64,000 nt of DNA from Kalmusia sp. IMI 367209 (Eukaryota; Ascomycota; Dothideomycetes; Pleosporales; Didymosphaeriaceae), in the NCBI GenBank assembly GCA_027946365.1, contig JAPEUQ010000012.1:620001-684000 (forward strand), read 5' to 3'. The position numbers and the translations under genes were made by a program. Below the pieces are notes generated by a model that saw nothing but the letters and a program-made list of their open reading frames with translations, was not told where the DNA came from and searched no databases. Shown piece by piece: positions 33,377 to 45,597 of this stretch (positions are counted from its first letter, which is position 1; each line of letters opens with the position of its first letter).

Positions 33377-35515
33377 TGTCACTGTAGGGGGGATGATGAC
33401 GAGCGCGAGCATAGCATGCAACAGATGGTTTTTTGCCACGGGCCGGCCTGCAGGCTGCTGCCGTGGCATGATTGGACCTGTCTTAGATATCCCGTTTCAT
33501 TTGTATATACTTCGTTTACACGTCTACAAGCCTAATACATACTGGTCCGAGCACATACACCAGACTCCCATGCATAGCCAGGATGCCGCATTTGCTTGAC
33601 TTGCAGCAGGCAATATTCAACAATGCCAATAGAATCTGAGAAATTGGTTTTCCCGGGAATGATGCTGAGACTACCCGGCAGAGTGGTAGTGCTGACTGCT
33701 TTCCTGTCGCCCAGGCCGCAGAGGGAAATGTGCGGATAGCGGAGCTGCCTGCCAGATATGACACTCGTGCATGCAGGCAGAGCTCGTGCTGAAGGTACCG
33801 CGAGCTGAGAACTACTTGGTAGCATTATCAATTTTACTAATCGCTTATACGAGAAGCGAGGGTGAAGGATAGGTAAACGAGCGTAAGACGGCCGGGATTC
33901 CGCGGCCTACTAACTTTAACGGGAAGGAACAATGTGCGAGGTTTAGTGGGTGCTCTACTAGTGAGGAAGGATCATCTCTCGATGCGAGGCACTATCTGTC
34001 GATGGCTATGGGAAGCTGAGCGGATTGCAGATCTTGCGGATAACGTGCAGGCCGCCCAGCCGTTTGGACCGGTGCGGGTAGGACCGCAGTTGGAGTGACC
34101 TTGCATGATCCTTTGCCATTGAAACTTTCGTGGTACCACAGAAAACATTGGTAGCAGGCACCTGAAAATAGCCTCTAGACCGACTTGTCTCACAGGCTGC
34201 GCGTTCGAGCATTACAAAGCCACGTTGTGAAAGGCTGCTACTGCAACCGAATGTTGACGGCTTCTTAGGGTTGACTAGCCGGTCGCATGGCCTGCTTGAA
34301 TTGGAAGCCACTCGTGGGGTGTCCCGGGTAATACACGTGTACCAGTTTTGTGAAGGTCATCCTGCGGTAACTGGGCTAACGTCAGACGATAGAACCATAG
34401 AACGAGCGTCAGCAGTAGTGATGGCCCGTAACAATAGTAGGGCCATCATGTCATTCATTTTGTGTTGATGCAACATGATTGCCCTATTCAGAAGATCTCA
34501 TAGTATACCGCCATGTCTTGGAACGTCGGGGATTCTAGTGTGGCGATAACCAGGCCGTAAAGGCAGCCAAGAAGCGAGGAGTCCGCTTTGACCGGAATGT
34601 GGCGGTCATAAACGAGTATCAGTGGTGCGATCTGCATTTCTCCACATGACTTACGACGAGGCTCAGTCGCCGCAGCAGTGCATTGAGTCGGTGTAGACGG
34701 TTTTGGAAGTTCATTCGCGCCTGAGGCGAGTTTTCGGAAACATTGTTGCGCCGAATTGCCTGGTGAAGTTTGGTTGACGCTGATCTGCGGAGCTATCTAG
34801 GGTCTGATTGGCCGGCTATAACATTTAAACGCGTAGGGCTGATGGTACCTGCAAGCTAAATCAATGCAAACGGTACCTGCGCAGCAGTAGGCGGTGTCCA
34901 AGTCGAAGCTTAGAATTGGCGAGTGTGACTTTGCATTGCACAGATTACCGGTAGAGGTGCAGGTGCCCGCGCTAACTTAGCTGTGGCAAAAGACGGTGAC
35001 ACAGAGATGTACCACGAGATTGGATGCTTGCATACCGAGGTTCCTTTGTGTTAGCAGAACTCCAATCAGTGATTCTATTGAGTCCTTGATTGAGCCTGGC
35101 CGTGTTTTACGCCAAAACGAAGATCTTTGGGGTAATAGAGAGGGCCCATTCAGTGAAATTCTAACGTGATGACATGACGCATTAACTAGAGACCGAAGAA
35201 AAGACTTTAGAGAAAATTGACCTCCGAAGTGTGTAGATAAACCGTTGGAATAGATTTCGTACGGGCCATGATTCCTGGGTGACTCAGCTCACAACGCATC
35301 TCCAAAATTTTGGGATGCCTTCACATGTGACTCAATTCGCTGCAGCCATATTTATTCTCAAAACGCTGGTGAAAATCATGTTCCGCGACGGATATCTTCC
35401 AGCTCCAAAGGCCGAGGGGTATCCTTACATGGTGACATTCATCATGGCCCTTCCCAGAGCTGGGGAACACTGATCATAGACCTAGAGGACTGGACGACAA
35501 AGCGTAGCTTCAACA
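33377..35515. other. Intergenic, no supported gene
   Basis: About 2.1 kb between the frameshifted secreted-protein gene and the PPxY membrane protein. Only short frames without domains are present. Confidence 0.4.
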
Positions 35516-35985
35516 TCAATATGGACAATGCTGGCCACGAGGGAGATTACAATAGGGTAGCGAGCCCGGACCTAGGATGGCATGGCTCAGCGCCCAGAAG
35601 CCGTATATTGTGCCACCAAGGAGGATGAGGATCAGAAAGCTTCCCATCCAATCCGGCGGACCTCGTTCTGGTACTTCGATTTCGGTGCTTGTTGTAGATG
35701 AACTATCTGCTTCTGGCCAGGTGCCATAGTTGGTGACGGGACCAACAAGCAGGGGAGCGGACGGCGAACTGGTGGCATCGTCGTAGGAAGGAGGGGGCTC
35801 GTTGGGCAGCGGGTTATGGGGAGGGTGGTGATAATCTGGCGGGTGATGGTAGGCGGGAGGGTCGTGGTGGACGGGAGAAGGCTCCCAGGCAGGCGGGGCA
35901 GGATCGTGGGATGGCTGCAACTGTTAGTTTCTCTTTTGAAGACAGATGCACTCGAGGCATCGCATACCGGTGCATGGTCGCCCAT
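35516..35985 (-). CDS. Small single-pass membrane protein with PPxY motifs
   Basis: Exons 35985-35968 and 35920-35516 encode about 140 residues. The N-terminal half is Pro/His/Tyr-rich with PPAY, PPDY and PPSY, matching the PPxY motif that binds WW domains of Nedd4/Rsp5-type ubiquitin ligases. One hydrophobic helix follows (WMGSFLILILLGGTIYGFWALSHAILG), then a short Cys-containing tail. The arrangement resembles small Rsp5 adaptor-like membrane proteins, an inference from motifs only. The acceptor can be 35921 or 35915 (two residues difference). The start codon lies 264 bp from that of the divergent DOP1 gene. Confidence 0.6.
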
Positions 35986-36249
35986 TGCAAAAGCTAGTGC
36001 GTCCAGACGGAGAAACTGCGGCGCCGTGGGGATTTAGGGCCATGTATTGGGCCAAGCTACCGTCGTAGAAGCTCGAGGCTCGAAGCAGCGCGGAAAAACG
36101 GTTTTCCGAGAGCTTCGTGTTCGCAACGCGTCGCCTTTTGGAAGCTCACCCGCAGGCAGACGCAGAAACAACACGTACGACGGCTCCAGCCAGCATGTCC
36201 ACTGCGCTGCATTCCTTCTACCGACACCGCATATACTGCCTGGCCCAGC
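35986..36249. promoter_or_regulatory. Bidirectional promoter: PPxY membrane protein / DOP1
   Basis: 264 bp between two divergent start codons; both promoters must lie here. No clear TATA box was found. Confidence 0.45.
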
Positions 36250-39200
36250 ATGGCTCATGATTCGTCCGCTAACCTCCAGATATTCTCGCCAACGGGCTCT
36301 GGCCGCTCTTCACCCTCACCCCGCGTAACGCGCAACCACGCCGAGGACGGTACGTCATAGGAGAAAAGTGCGAACGTGTCTGTACAAGCTTGCTAAAGCT
36401 TGCCAGCGCTGCAAAAGAAGGACAAGGGCTTCCGCCGCTATGCCGCTGGCGTCGAACGCGCGCTCGCCCTGTGGGATACGGCGCAACAAGAATGGGCCGA
36501 CTATATATCGTTTTTGGGGAGGCTCTTGAAGGTCAATATGTCCTAAAGCGTGTTTGGGGGAATTGCGCTCATGTGGTTGTGCTCCAGGCTCTCCAATCGC
36601 ATCCCACCGAGACGACAGTCATCCCCCATAGCGATGCAGTCGCACTCCGATTAGCGCAGTGCTTGAATCCAACTTTGCCCTCTGGCGTGCACCAGAAGGC
36701 CCTCGAAGTCTATGCCTACCTGTTCGCCACCATTGGTGTATGCACATGCCCGCCTCCTTCACGGTCTGCACGCGCTGACCTGAACCCAGAGAGATGCACT
36801 TGCCCGTGACCTCAACCTTTACTTTCCCGGCCTCTCGTCCGTACTTTCCTTTGCCTCACTGTCGGTCCGCCCGCTGTTTCTATCAGTGTACGAGAGCCAT
36901 ATACTCAAACTAGACGGAGCAGCCCTTCGTCCCGCCCTCAAAGCCGTCATACTGTCTTTGCTCCCGGGCCTAGAGGATGAAACCAGCGAAGACTTTGAGC
37001 GCATGGTGGCGGCACTTGACAAGTTGCGCGATGCTGTCAGGGGCCACTCGGACGAGATCGCAGATGCAAAGATTGAGGCTGGGTCATCACACTTTTGGCA
37101 ATGTTTCTTCCTGGCAACCATCACAAACGCCTCTCGGAGACAGGGAGCTCTTGCATATCTTGTGCGCCGCTTGCCCAAGTTTCAACTTCCTCAGCGGCGG
37201 GGTTCGGTTCCTTCCGAAACCGCAGCACTGTCAGACAGCTTGCCAGTCGAGGCTGAAGCTGCCATCTCACCCGAGCCTGGTCTGCTTATACGTTGCTTCG
37301 AGTCTGGCCTCTCTGATACTCAGTTGTTGATCCAGCGTGGCTTTCTAGATCTACTCGTCAGTCACCTGCCCTTGGATTCACCCGTCATGCAAGACCGGAT
37401 CGGAAAGGACGACCGAGAACGGATAGTGGCAGCAGCTGCAGGCGTCGTTTCGCGCAGAGACATGAGTTTGAACCGCAGATTGTGGGCGTGGTTTCTAGGG
37501 CCTGACCCGTCATCTGGTGCTGACGGCAGCGACTCCGTTGCGTCGCCGACGCAAGAAAGACATGGCGCAGCATCAGACCCCTCGGCTTACCATGCTGCCT
37601 ATTTCTCGCAATTTGGTCTGGAAGCGCTGACTCAAAGTGTCCTGAAAATGATCAATCGACCTACACCGTTGCCTGCAGAGCGTGCGAAACCGTTCCGCGT
37701 CTGTCTGTCCTTGATGGACCGGTGGGAAGTAGGGGGACTGATTGTCCCAGAAATTTTCCTACCTGCGTTACAAAGCATTCAATCATACAGCGAAACAGCT
37801 ACTAAACCACAAGTCGACGAGGTCTTGCGAAGTGCAAGCACATTCTTCGACGGTGTCGACAGCGGTCTCATATGGGGCAAAATGACTCAGTTGGTGACGT
37901 CTTCGCTCGAGGCTAAGGTAACGAGCCGGCAAGATGCACTTCAACAAATTCGATTAGCCAAATTCGTGCTCTCGCGCTTTAACCTCAAAGAAGAGGACAT
38001 GTTGCTCCATCATATGCCGCTGATGATAGTCTCTACGTTAGCGGCATTAAATAGTGCCTTCGGCAAACCCTCTGGCTTCTCTTCGCAAGACCGAGAGCTC
38101 GTAGACCTCACCCTTGAGATTATCGACTCACTTGTTCAGATTGTGCCTGATAGAGCGATAAAAGGGAATTCCAGCCAGAGTGAGAGCCAACCTGCAGATA
38201 TACGTGCGGCTCTTCAAAAAATCCTAGCCTTCTATGAAGAATCACAAGGGAGTCTGGACGTAGTAGATCCTCCCCTGTCGACGGCCGAGATAGGTCACTT
38301 TGTTATTGAAGAAGCGACTCAGATGTTCATGGCATTTCTTCAACTTCATCCCGATCATTCTGCGGAGATGCCTTCTAGGATATTGGGCAATCTCATTGTC
38401 AAAGTTCAGCAGTTCACCGTTTTGAACAAACTGGAACCTTTCGCAATCATCCAGCTCGTCCTAGCAGCGCAGCCCAGCAAAGACAACCAACCGTTGCCAT
38501 TTTCACGTTTAAATGCTGTTACCACAGTCCTCACAGCTTTGCAGATTGCGAGACCTGCGGATCCGTACATCAGCGAGTCTCAAGTCGCCGAGCTTATACA
38601 TCCCTTAGTAGCTGCTTTCTGGCAGTATCTTTCCCCACTTGTACCAAAATACCACGTGGAAGTGGTGAGGTGTATATTGCAGTTGCACAACATGTCACCT
38701 TCAAATCGAGTTGTAGAGGCCGCCATATCCTCTATGTTAATCAAAAGCTCGCCCGAGATACCATCAAGTCTAGGTTCTGCCGATGCTAGTCGTAGGTTTG
38801 CTGTCATCTGGACACATACCATGTACGAGCTTAGCTTGCAGTCGGAGAAGCGCGGCACCCTATCGCGGCGGGCGAGTGCAATGAGTCTCCAAAGCCTTCC
38901 CTCTCAAGCAGTGAGCTTTCATTCCGTCCTCATGAGGCCATTACTGCTTCTTCTCGATCTGCTTGCCCAAAATGAAACCGAGGCAGCTGCTGTTGTAAGC
39001 GCGTGGCTTCAAGACCTCCCGACGCTTAACAAAGTCTTTGAAGTTCTAGTCGTCCGTTTACAGTCTCTTCAGTGCTTGTCCTCATCAGATAGCCTAGCCC
39101 CCGGTAAAGTGGCGCTCTCCGGGAAATCGCAACTCAAAGCAGACGACAGCAAAGACTGCCTCTATTACTTGACGCACATTCACCACATACTGAGACGACC

Positions 39201-42041
39201 TTCGCAATACACTTGGTCTACACTGGCTGAAGAATCCGCTCCTCAGCCCGATGAAGCAACACCTCGGATCTCGCTGCAGGAATGGATTGTGAGGGCGTGT
39301 TTAAAAACGCTCTCTCTGGACATCAACGAAGCGAACTCCACTCAAACAGTACATTTACAAGAGCTATATCGCGTTTCTGTTGACATCATTTCCCAGATCT
39401 ACGGTAGCCCATTTGCGCCAGTTTTGAGAGAGTTGGAGCTTGAGGTACCTCTTATGGCCCGTCTAAGGTCTGCCGGGCCCTCTCTACAGAGCCTTCTGCT
39501 CGGTGCATCTCTTCTTGCCCTGAGATTGCGTCTCGTTCGACCAATCGAAGACCAGGCATCGGAGCAGAAGGCACAAAATGCCAATTCTCATAGGCCAAGG
39601 CTATCCATAGCTGCGAGCAGAGAATCAGTAGATGTCGAGCCTCCGCCTATTCCGCCCCCGCCCCAGCTAGTAGACATCATCAAATACGGGTTCTCCTCTT
39701 CATCAAGCCGACTTGTACTAGATGACTGGGTTAATTTCTTGGTCGAAGTGCTCCCACTCTTCGCAGATACTATCTTTCAAAACTTACTTCCATTAGTGGA
39801 GTGTTTTTGCAAGCAAATTCGCAAAACCTTCGAGCAGCTGAAGGACATCTTCTGCACCAGAGAAGTTGTGGGCGAGATATCTCCAGAGTCAACCCTGATC
39901 TCACTCATAAACGGCCTAGAACAGATCCTCGCCAGAGCGCATGACCGTCTCATGATCCAAGAGACCAAATCTGCTGCAAACAAGTCTCCAGAGCAGCCCC
40001 AAGGCTTCTTTGGTAATATGGTATCTGGCGTCTTTTCGTCAGAGGCAAACCAAGCCCGCACACCGACAGCGAATAGCAGATTGACTGTGCTGTTGTGTTT
40101 CCAGGATACTGTTCGCATATGTTTTGCTATATGGTCGTGGGGAGGCTATGCTCTAAATGGCGGGCAGCAAGACCCTACATCAGCTTCTTCGTTTGGATAC
40201 ACATCTTTGCGCATGCGGAACCGAGCGAGGCGGATATTGGAACATTTGTTTGCCGCTGAAGCGCTCGAGTGCCTGGAGACACTCGCCGTGCTATGGTCGC
40301 ACTCGTCAAAGGACGACATGGAAGCCACGGCCATTATGGGATTACTCAACGTTCTGAATGGTTCGAAGCCAAAACATACAATTCCTGCAATTTTCAATGC
40401 TGTGTACAGTCGCACGAACCCGAACGCGCTCGACCCTAACCGTATGTCTACTCTGACGTCGGACCTGACAGATTCGGATCTTGTTGCCTTCTTAGTTGAC
40501 TACACCAAGTCTCTCGAAGATGACGCCATGGATGAAATATGGCAGGATTGCACTTTGTTTTTGCGAGATGTGCTCGCAAACCCACTTCCCCATCGACAAA
40601 TACTCCCACTACTCCTTGAGTTTACTGCCGTCATCGGACAAAAGGTCGACAACACGAACTTCGGAGAGCAGCGGAAGATGAGGAAGGAGCTCGCTGTAAG
40701 TCCATTAACTTTTTATCAGTTGCCCGGCTGATCATGGAACAGGACATCTTTCAACGAATCTTAACCGCCGTCTTCACCACTCGATCAATGGGTTTCCTTC
40801 AGGATCCCAGCCAAATAAAAGGCATCGAGAAGACCTCAGCCATAACGAATGGCAGCCTCGCGCAGAAGCGAGCGGCGGACGTGGTGTCCGTATTGAATGC
40901 CATCGTCCCGCATCTCTCTATTATCCTCGTAGAGAATGAACGCGTTACGACCGTTGTAACAAATATTGCCACTTCTGTTATCGGACCAACATTTCGTACC
41001 AAATCGTTCCCTGATAACGTCTCAAAGGGCATACTAGACTTGCTCCAAGCGTTGGCCCGAGTCGCACAGGCGAACAAGTTCTGGAAGAAGGAACTCTACG
41101 ATGCATTCAATGACGGGCGATTCTTCAACACCCCCCTACCTTTACTGAAAGAGTCATGGCTGCCCATACTAGCACAGTGGGCACACTCCGACAAGGACCG
41201 CCTACCGGAGCTTCTGTCCAGACTTTCAGCACCCACAACTGCAGGTATAATGTTCGGCGTAGGTGCCTCCTCGGCGCGACAAGAAGCAGATCGTAAGACG
41301 CAACTCACACTCCGCCGCATCGCGCTCCTCATCCTCGCAAGTGCTGAAGACGCCTTCACCCCTAACATCCCCCAAATAATGGAGAAAATTGTGGAGCTCC
41401 TCACCGCCACACCAGCTTCCTCACCTTCTTCAATAACTCGCGCAGATGTAATCATCCTCCTGCGCGCTTTTATCCTCAAAACCTCATCCATCCACCTCGC
41501 ACCTTTATGGCCGACTATCAACAGTGAACTCACGTCGGCCTTGTCGAGTCTTTTACCAGAAGCAGAAAATAGAGAGCATTACAACAATGAGGGCATAATC
41601 CAAGCCTGCAAACTTCTCGACTCATTGGTTGTCCTTGACCCAGACGACTTCCAACTCATACAATGGCTCTACATCTGTGACACCATCGACGCAGTCTACA
41701 AGCCTGCCACAGTTACCTACCCAACTAGCCTTGCCGATGAGATTGCAGAGGTCCTCCAGACATCTGGATCGACGAGTTCGCGCTCCCTAGCTCATCCGTC
41801 TAGTGTTGCTGATGGCGAGCCGCAGAGAAGGCTGTTCTTGGACCCGTTGATTGAGGCGCTGGAGAAAGAGGAGGGGGCAGAAGTTGTGGACATGGCGAGG
41901 GGTGAGTTGGTGGATAGGGTTGTAAGGCCGTTCTTGGGGAGCCTGGGGATGCTGGCTTTCGAGAGCACGTATGGGGGTGGTGGAGTGGATTGGGAAGGCG
42001 TGTGGGCGAGTGTAGTAGCTGATGCCAGTGATGTTGAGTAG
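36250..42041 (+). CDS. DOP1: Dopey family protein (Dop1/DopA)
   Basis: Five exons (36250-36349, 36407-36531, 36588-36737, 36790-40695, 40743-42041) encode 1859 residues, the usual fungal Dopey length. After a Ser/Pro-rich start, the Dopey N-terminal domain is recognisable: LQKKDKGFRRYAAGVERALALWDTAQ, WADYISFLGRLLKALQSHP, VIPHSDAVALRLAQCLNPTLPSGVHQKALEVYAYLF and YFPGLSSVLSFASLSVRPLFLSVYESH. The rest is helical-repeat-like with the conserved C-terminal region. Dop1 forms a complex with Mon2-type proteins and works in endosome-Golgi traffic and, in filamentous fungi, in morphogenesis. The second intron has an atypical GTCAAT donor; the four intron phases fit the joined frame. The next gene downstream is on the opposite strand. 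Confidence 0.92.
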
Positions 42042-42059
42042 AGAAATAGGCTCACCCTC

Positions 42060-42240
42060 GCTAAAATTTAGGTACCTTAGTGTATGCCTTAGCATAGGCC
42101 TTCGCGCAAGCCTTACTATAGGCGCTAACTTTACCTACCTCCTACGCCTACCCTATAAGCTGTAGCTCTATAAATGTCACACTGATTATTTAATTATATG
42201 AAGTGCTTTTAATTAAGCTCTTTTTATAAATTTAAGAGGC
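42060..42240. repeat. AT-rich decayed repeat-like segment
   Basis: Downstream of DOP1 the sequence turns into degenerate, TA-rich motifs built around CCTTA, CTATAAG and TATAGGC-like words, ending in AT-rich DNA. It looks like a RIP-mutated repeat remnant. No coding potential or terminal repeats were identified, so the call is weak. Confidence 0.3.
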
Positions 42241-42443
42241 AAATTAGAAGAGATATTGGGGGTAGAAAACATCGATTTAATTTTGTCCCTTCGCCTTCTA
42301 ACAGTTCGCCGTACCCGTGGACTGAGTGTTCTTCGTGCCGGCACCTATGAACCTTTCGGGCCCCTCTTGACCTAGCCCCTCGTCCACAAATATGATTAGA
42401 GCTCACATGCTCTCTTCCGTTGCTATTCTTGTCCTTTGGGACT

Positions 42444-43817
42444 CTATTGAGACCGATATTCTCGTATGTGTTTGTGATTGATGTTATCCATTTCGTAACT
42501 TTCAAAAGTCGCTCTCGCAGTGTGTAGGCCATCGTCTGGTGCGTAAACAACCGCCGTCTCAGAATCATTGTCTTCATCAATTGCTGAAAATGGATGAGCC
42601 GTCGAGTTCACGGTCGGCACAAGCAGAGAGTCATTTTTGAGTCTCCGTGTGCGCTTCCCTGAAGATGGATTAGATCTTCCAATTCTCCAAATTGGTGAAC
42701 GAGGGGAGCTTTGCTCGGTAGTGGACGGCTCCGATTTTCTGGTAATTCGTGTCCATACGGGCCGTAGAGTTGGGAGACAAGCTTGGGAATTTGTAAGAAA
42801 AAGCAGATATGCGGTTAAATTATTGGCCCACCTGATATGATTGCGAAATGGCATTCGGTGACGGCCCAGAGTCCCTGATCTGTCCAATGCCAAGATGCAT
42901 CTGGACCCGGATCTTGATGAATGACGCTAACTAGCCGCATGACCGACGCAATACACACACTACAGCCTTTGTCAGAAATCGAGGCAGAACGCAGGGTATC
43001 ACGTACAAGCCTCCCAAGAAGAATGTTCCTAGAATCAGTCGCTTCTGAGCATATGACATGTTCAGACGCATTACGTAGGGAGTTGGAAGCAGTAATAGAA
43101 CAACATCAGATATGATGTTGGGAATGGAGATACCCCATAGAAATTTACCTGTATCGACCCCGCATTTTGCATCTTTGATTGTTTTGTCCCAAATGGCTTT
43201 GGGCGGTATACAAGCAAGGATTGAGAGAAGCAGCTTTTTGATGCGTGAGAAATAATACTACCTAAGTGAGAAGTTGAACATACCACAGCAATACCCCAAG
43301 CAGTCGCAACAAAAGACATGATGCATACTGGCCAATGGATGTTTTCTGACCGAAACAGTCTCCAATACAGTGCTAGAATCGAATACTTGACAAATGTTAT
43401 GATGAATGTGTAGACGATTTCGGCGATAAAGAATCCAAGGAAGAAGTCGTAATCAATGTTGGGCCCTACCGCTTCCCTATGTTTGCCGTATCCGCGCGAC
43501 ACCCCTTGGGCAGAGTTAGCCTAAGCTCTCCTTCCTGGCACGGTAGACTGAACACCAATACATATCTACCAACAGGCCCGTCGCGCTGATCTATTCTATC
43601 GCGTCAGCTAGACAAGAAGCTCACTTAACGCTGATGGAGTCACCTGTGCTGCGATGATGAACCAATCATCCATGCCATACTTAGCACCTTTGAGTTTCCG
43701 TGCCCATAGTCTCAGAGCAACAGCAAACAATGCACCAAGATAGGTGATAGTAGACGCAGCATACAGGTTGGCTTGCCGGCTTTCCTTTAGGTACTCAGCC
43801 GTTGGCTGAGCAGGCAT
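42444..43817 (-). CDS. Rhodopsin-domain integral membrane protein (PTH11-like receptor family)
   Basis: A multi-exon seven-helix protein. Supported exons are 43817-43644, 43504-43284, 43233-43007, 42959-42832 and 42781-42444, plus a small uncertain exon near 43595-43570. Family landmarks in order: LRLWARKLKGAKYGMDDWFIIAAQ, VSRGYGKH, YDFFLGFFIAEIVYTFIITFVKYSILALYWRLF, CIPPKAIWDKTI, FLWGISIPNIISDVVLLLLPTPYVMRLN, FVCIASVMRLV, LWAVTECHFAIISACLPTLRPV, then a Ser-rich cytoplasmic tail. Such proteins are putative fungal membrane receptors; ligand and signalling are unknown. The short exon 2 leaves the second helix unresolved: splice choices giving GLLVDMYW fit the family better but need a weak donor. 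ATG 43817 is chosen over an upstream ATG (43853) for the usual family N-terminal length. Confidence 0.8.
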
Positions 43818-44485
43818 CGTGAATTGTAAGGAGCAGAACAAAAATGTTCGCAATAAGATTAATAACTAGAGAGTGTGCTAGGACGCACGTCGCCGATGCC
43901 TTGAGGGATTTTATCTTACTAACTAATAAGCATTCAGGTGGCGGTAGATGTACCAAGGTTTGTAATTCAGCGAGATAGCTCATGAACTCCGTAGGCGGTG
44001 TGGTAGGTCTATGCTAGCAAATAAGGAACTTAGGATGTCTCATCTTCAGATTGATGTCACACCAATAAATCACTTTCAGCTTACTCCTAGGTACTAAGTC
44101 TAATGCGGAAACAAGCAACCATTAAGATCGGCTGGCCACAATTGACCCCAGACCACTGGCAAGTAAGACGGATAATGATAGGGTTGGTTTCGGGCTTCGG
44201 CTCGCGTCGACCCTAGTCTATCTCCCCAACGGCCTTCCATGTAATCATTTGCCTTGGGACACAGCATCGGTAATATGGATAATTGCTAGAAGCTGAAGTT
44301 GTGAGGGAAATACCACTTTGCCAAAACCGGAAAGAGCAATATCATGAACAGTGGCCTGCTCTATTTTCACTATTTAGTTCTTATCAGACATAGCTCTTAG
44401 TTAATCGGGAAACCATTTCAACGGACAAGTATTACTTAATTTTAAACTCCGTTACTACCGTCTTATTCTTCTTTGTGGCATCAAT
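43818..44485. other. Divergent intergenic region: receptor / methyltransferase
   Basis: 668 bp between two divergent start codons, presumably holding both promoters. No strong TATA box or repeat was identified. Confidence 0.4.
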
Positions 44486-45597
44486 ATGGATACTACGAAG
44501 AACGGCAACGTTATGGAAGATGGCAACGCTTTGGAGAACCATAACGCACTGAAGAGCATCAACGCGGTTGAAAACACATATTCGAATATTGAGTGTGGTA
44601 CATATGCGCTCAAACGGGACTTCAACGCAAGCACCCGGTTAGTAGTGTGTGACACCAATACCCAATCTTTTTGTTGATCTCCACAGACTGACAGCTCAAC
44701 ATTACCTCTGGAAAGAGGCGTTGGGGTTCAACTTGCATCCTGAGATAGTAGTCAAGCCCGACATGAGGGTAGTCGATGTAGCCGCAGGGAACGGGTATGT
44801 GCTCACAGTATTCTCTATGGCATTGTAGATATCAGGGTGATCTAATCAGAACATGTAGCATCTGGCTTCTCGATGTTGCAAGAAGCCTCCCTCCATCCGC
44901 TAGACTGGACGGCCTCGACATCTCACTTGACCAGTGCCCACCGAATGCCTGGCTGCCAGATAATATCGAGCTGTCTACATGGAATATCTTCGAAGACCCT
45001 CCAGAGGAGTTTGTTGGGGCTTTCGACGTAGTCCATATTCGGCTTATTACTGTTGCAGTTCGTGACAATGACCCGACACCTATAATCTCGAGCCTAAGAA
45101 GCCTTTTGAGTATGCCATGGTACCTCTCAACACAGTTACTTCTTTGAAGACTGATAGTATAATGATAGAGCCTGGTGGATACCTTCAATGGGACGAGGTA
45201 GACAGCCTTGACTGGACCATCAAATGCGTTCATAGTTCTGTACAGACGGATGCTGTGAAGCGACTTTTCAAGCAGCTCTGCGGAACAGACGAGTATATAT
45301 CCAAATCTCCCATGGTTCAACACAGGAGGACTGACAACTCTTAGCTGGAAACGCAACATGGTTCAAACCTTGAACCAGAATGGCTTTGAAAATAGTTCCA
45401 TGCATCGTTTCGTATACGGAAAAACGATGGCACGCTTCTGGAACGATATGTATTTCAGTACCTGGGAAGAGTTTGCCAAGGTGGTACTCAAAGATCCTGA
45501 TGCATCTCATCAGCTAGGTGTTGCTGCCATGGACGAAGTGCGCAATGGGTCTGCACTTTTCTGTCCCAAGCTGGTATGGGTAGCTCATAGATCATAG
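44486..45597 (+). CDS. SAM-dependent methyltransferase (LaeA-like / UMTA-type)
   Basis: Five exons (44486-44637, 44687-44794, 44859-45109, 45169-45292, 45345-45597) encode 295 residues. After a repetitive Asn-rich N-terminus comes YALKRDFNASTRLTAQHYLWKEALGFNLHPEIV, then motif I VVDVAAGNGIW (residues 79-89, split by an intron), LDGLDISLDQCPPNAWLP, FDVVHIRLITVAV, and the motif KPGGYLQWDE. These are the hallmarks of the large fungal LaeA-like class I methyltransferase family. The C-terminal part (GFENSSMHRFVYGK, WEEFAKVV) also matches. The substrate is unknown; membership does not imply the global-regulator role of LaeA itself. It is divergent from the receptor gene. Confidence 0.85.
44504..44575 (+). 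repeat. 18-bp in-frame tandem repeat (four units)
   Basis: Four 18-bp units encode the hexapeptides GNVMED, GNALEN, HNALKS and INAVEN at residues 7-30 of the methyltransferase. The AAC codon at position 2 of each unit is invariant. This segment precedes the conserved fold. Confidence 0.65.
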
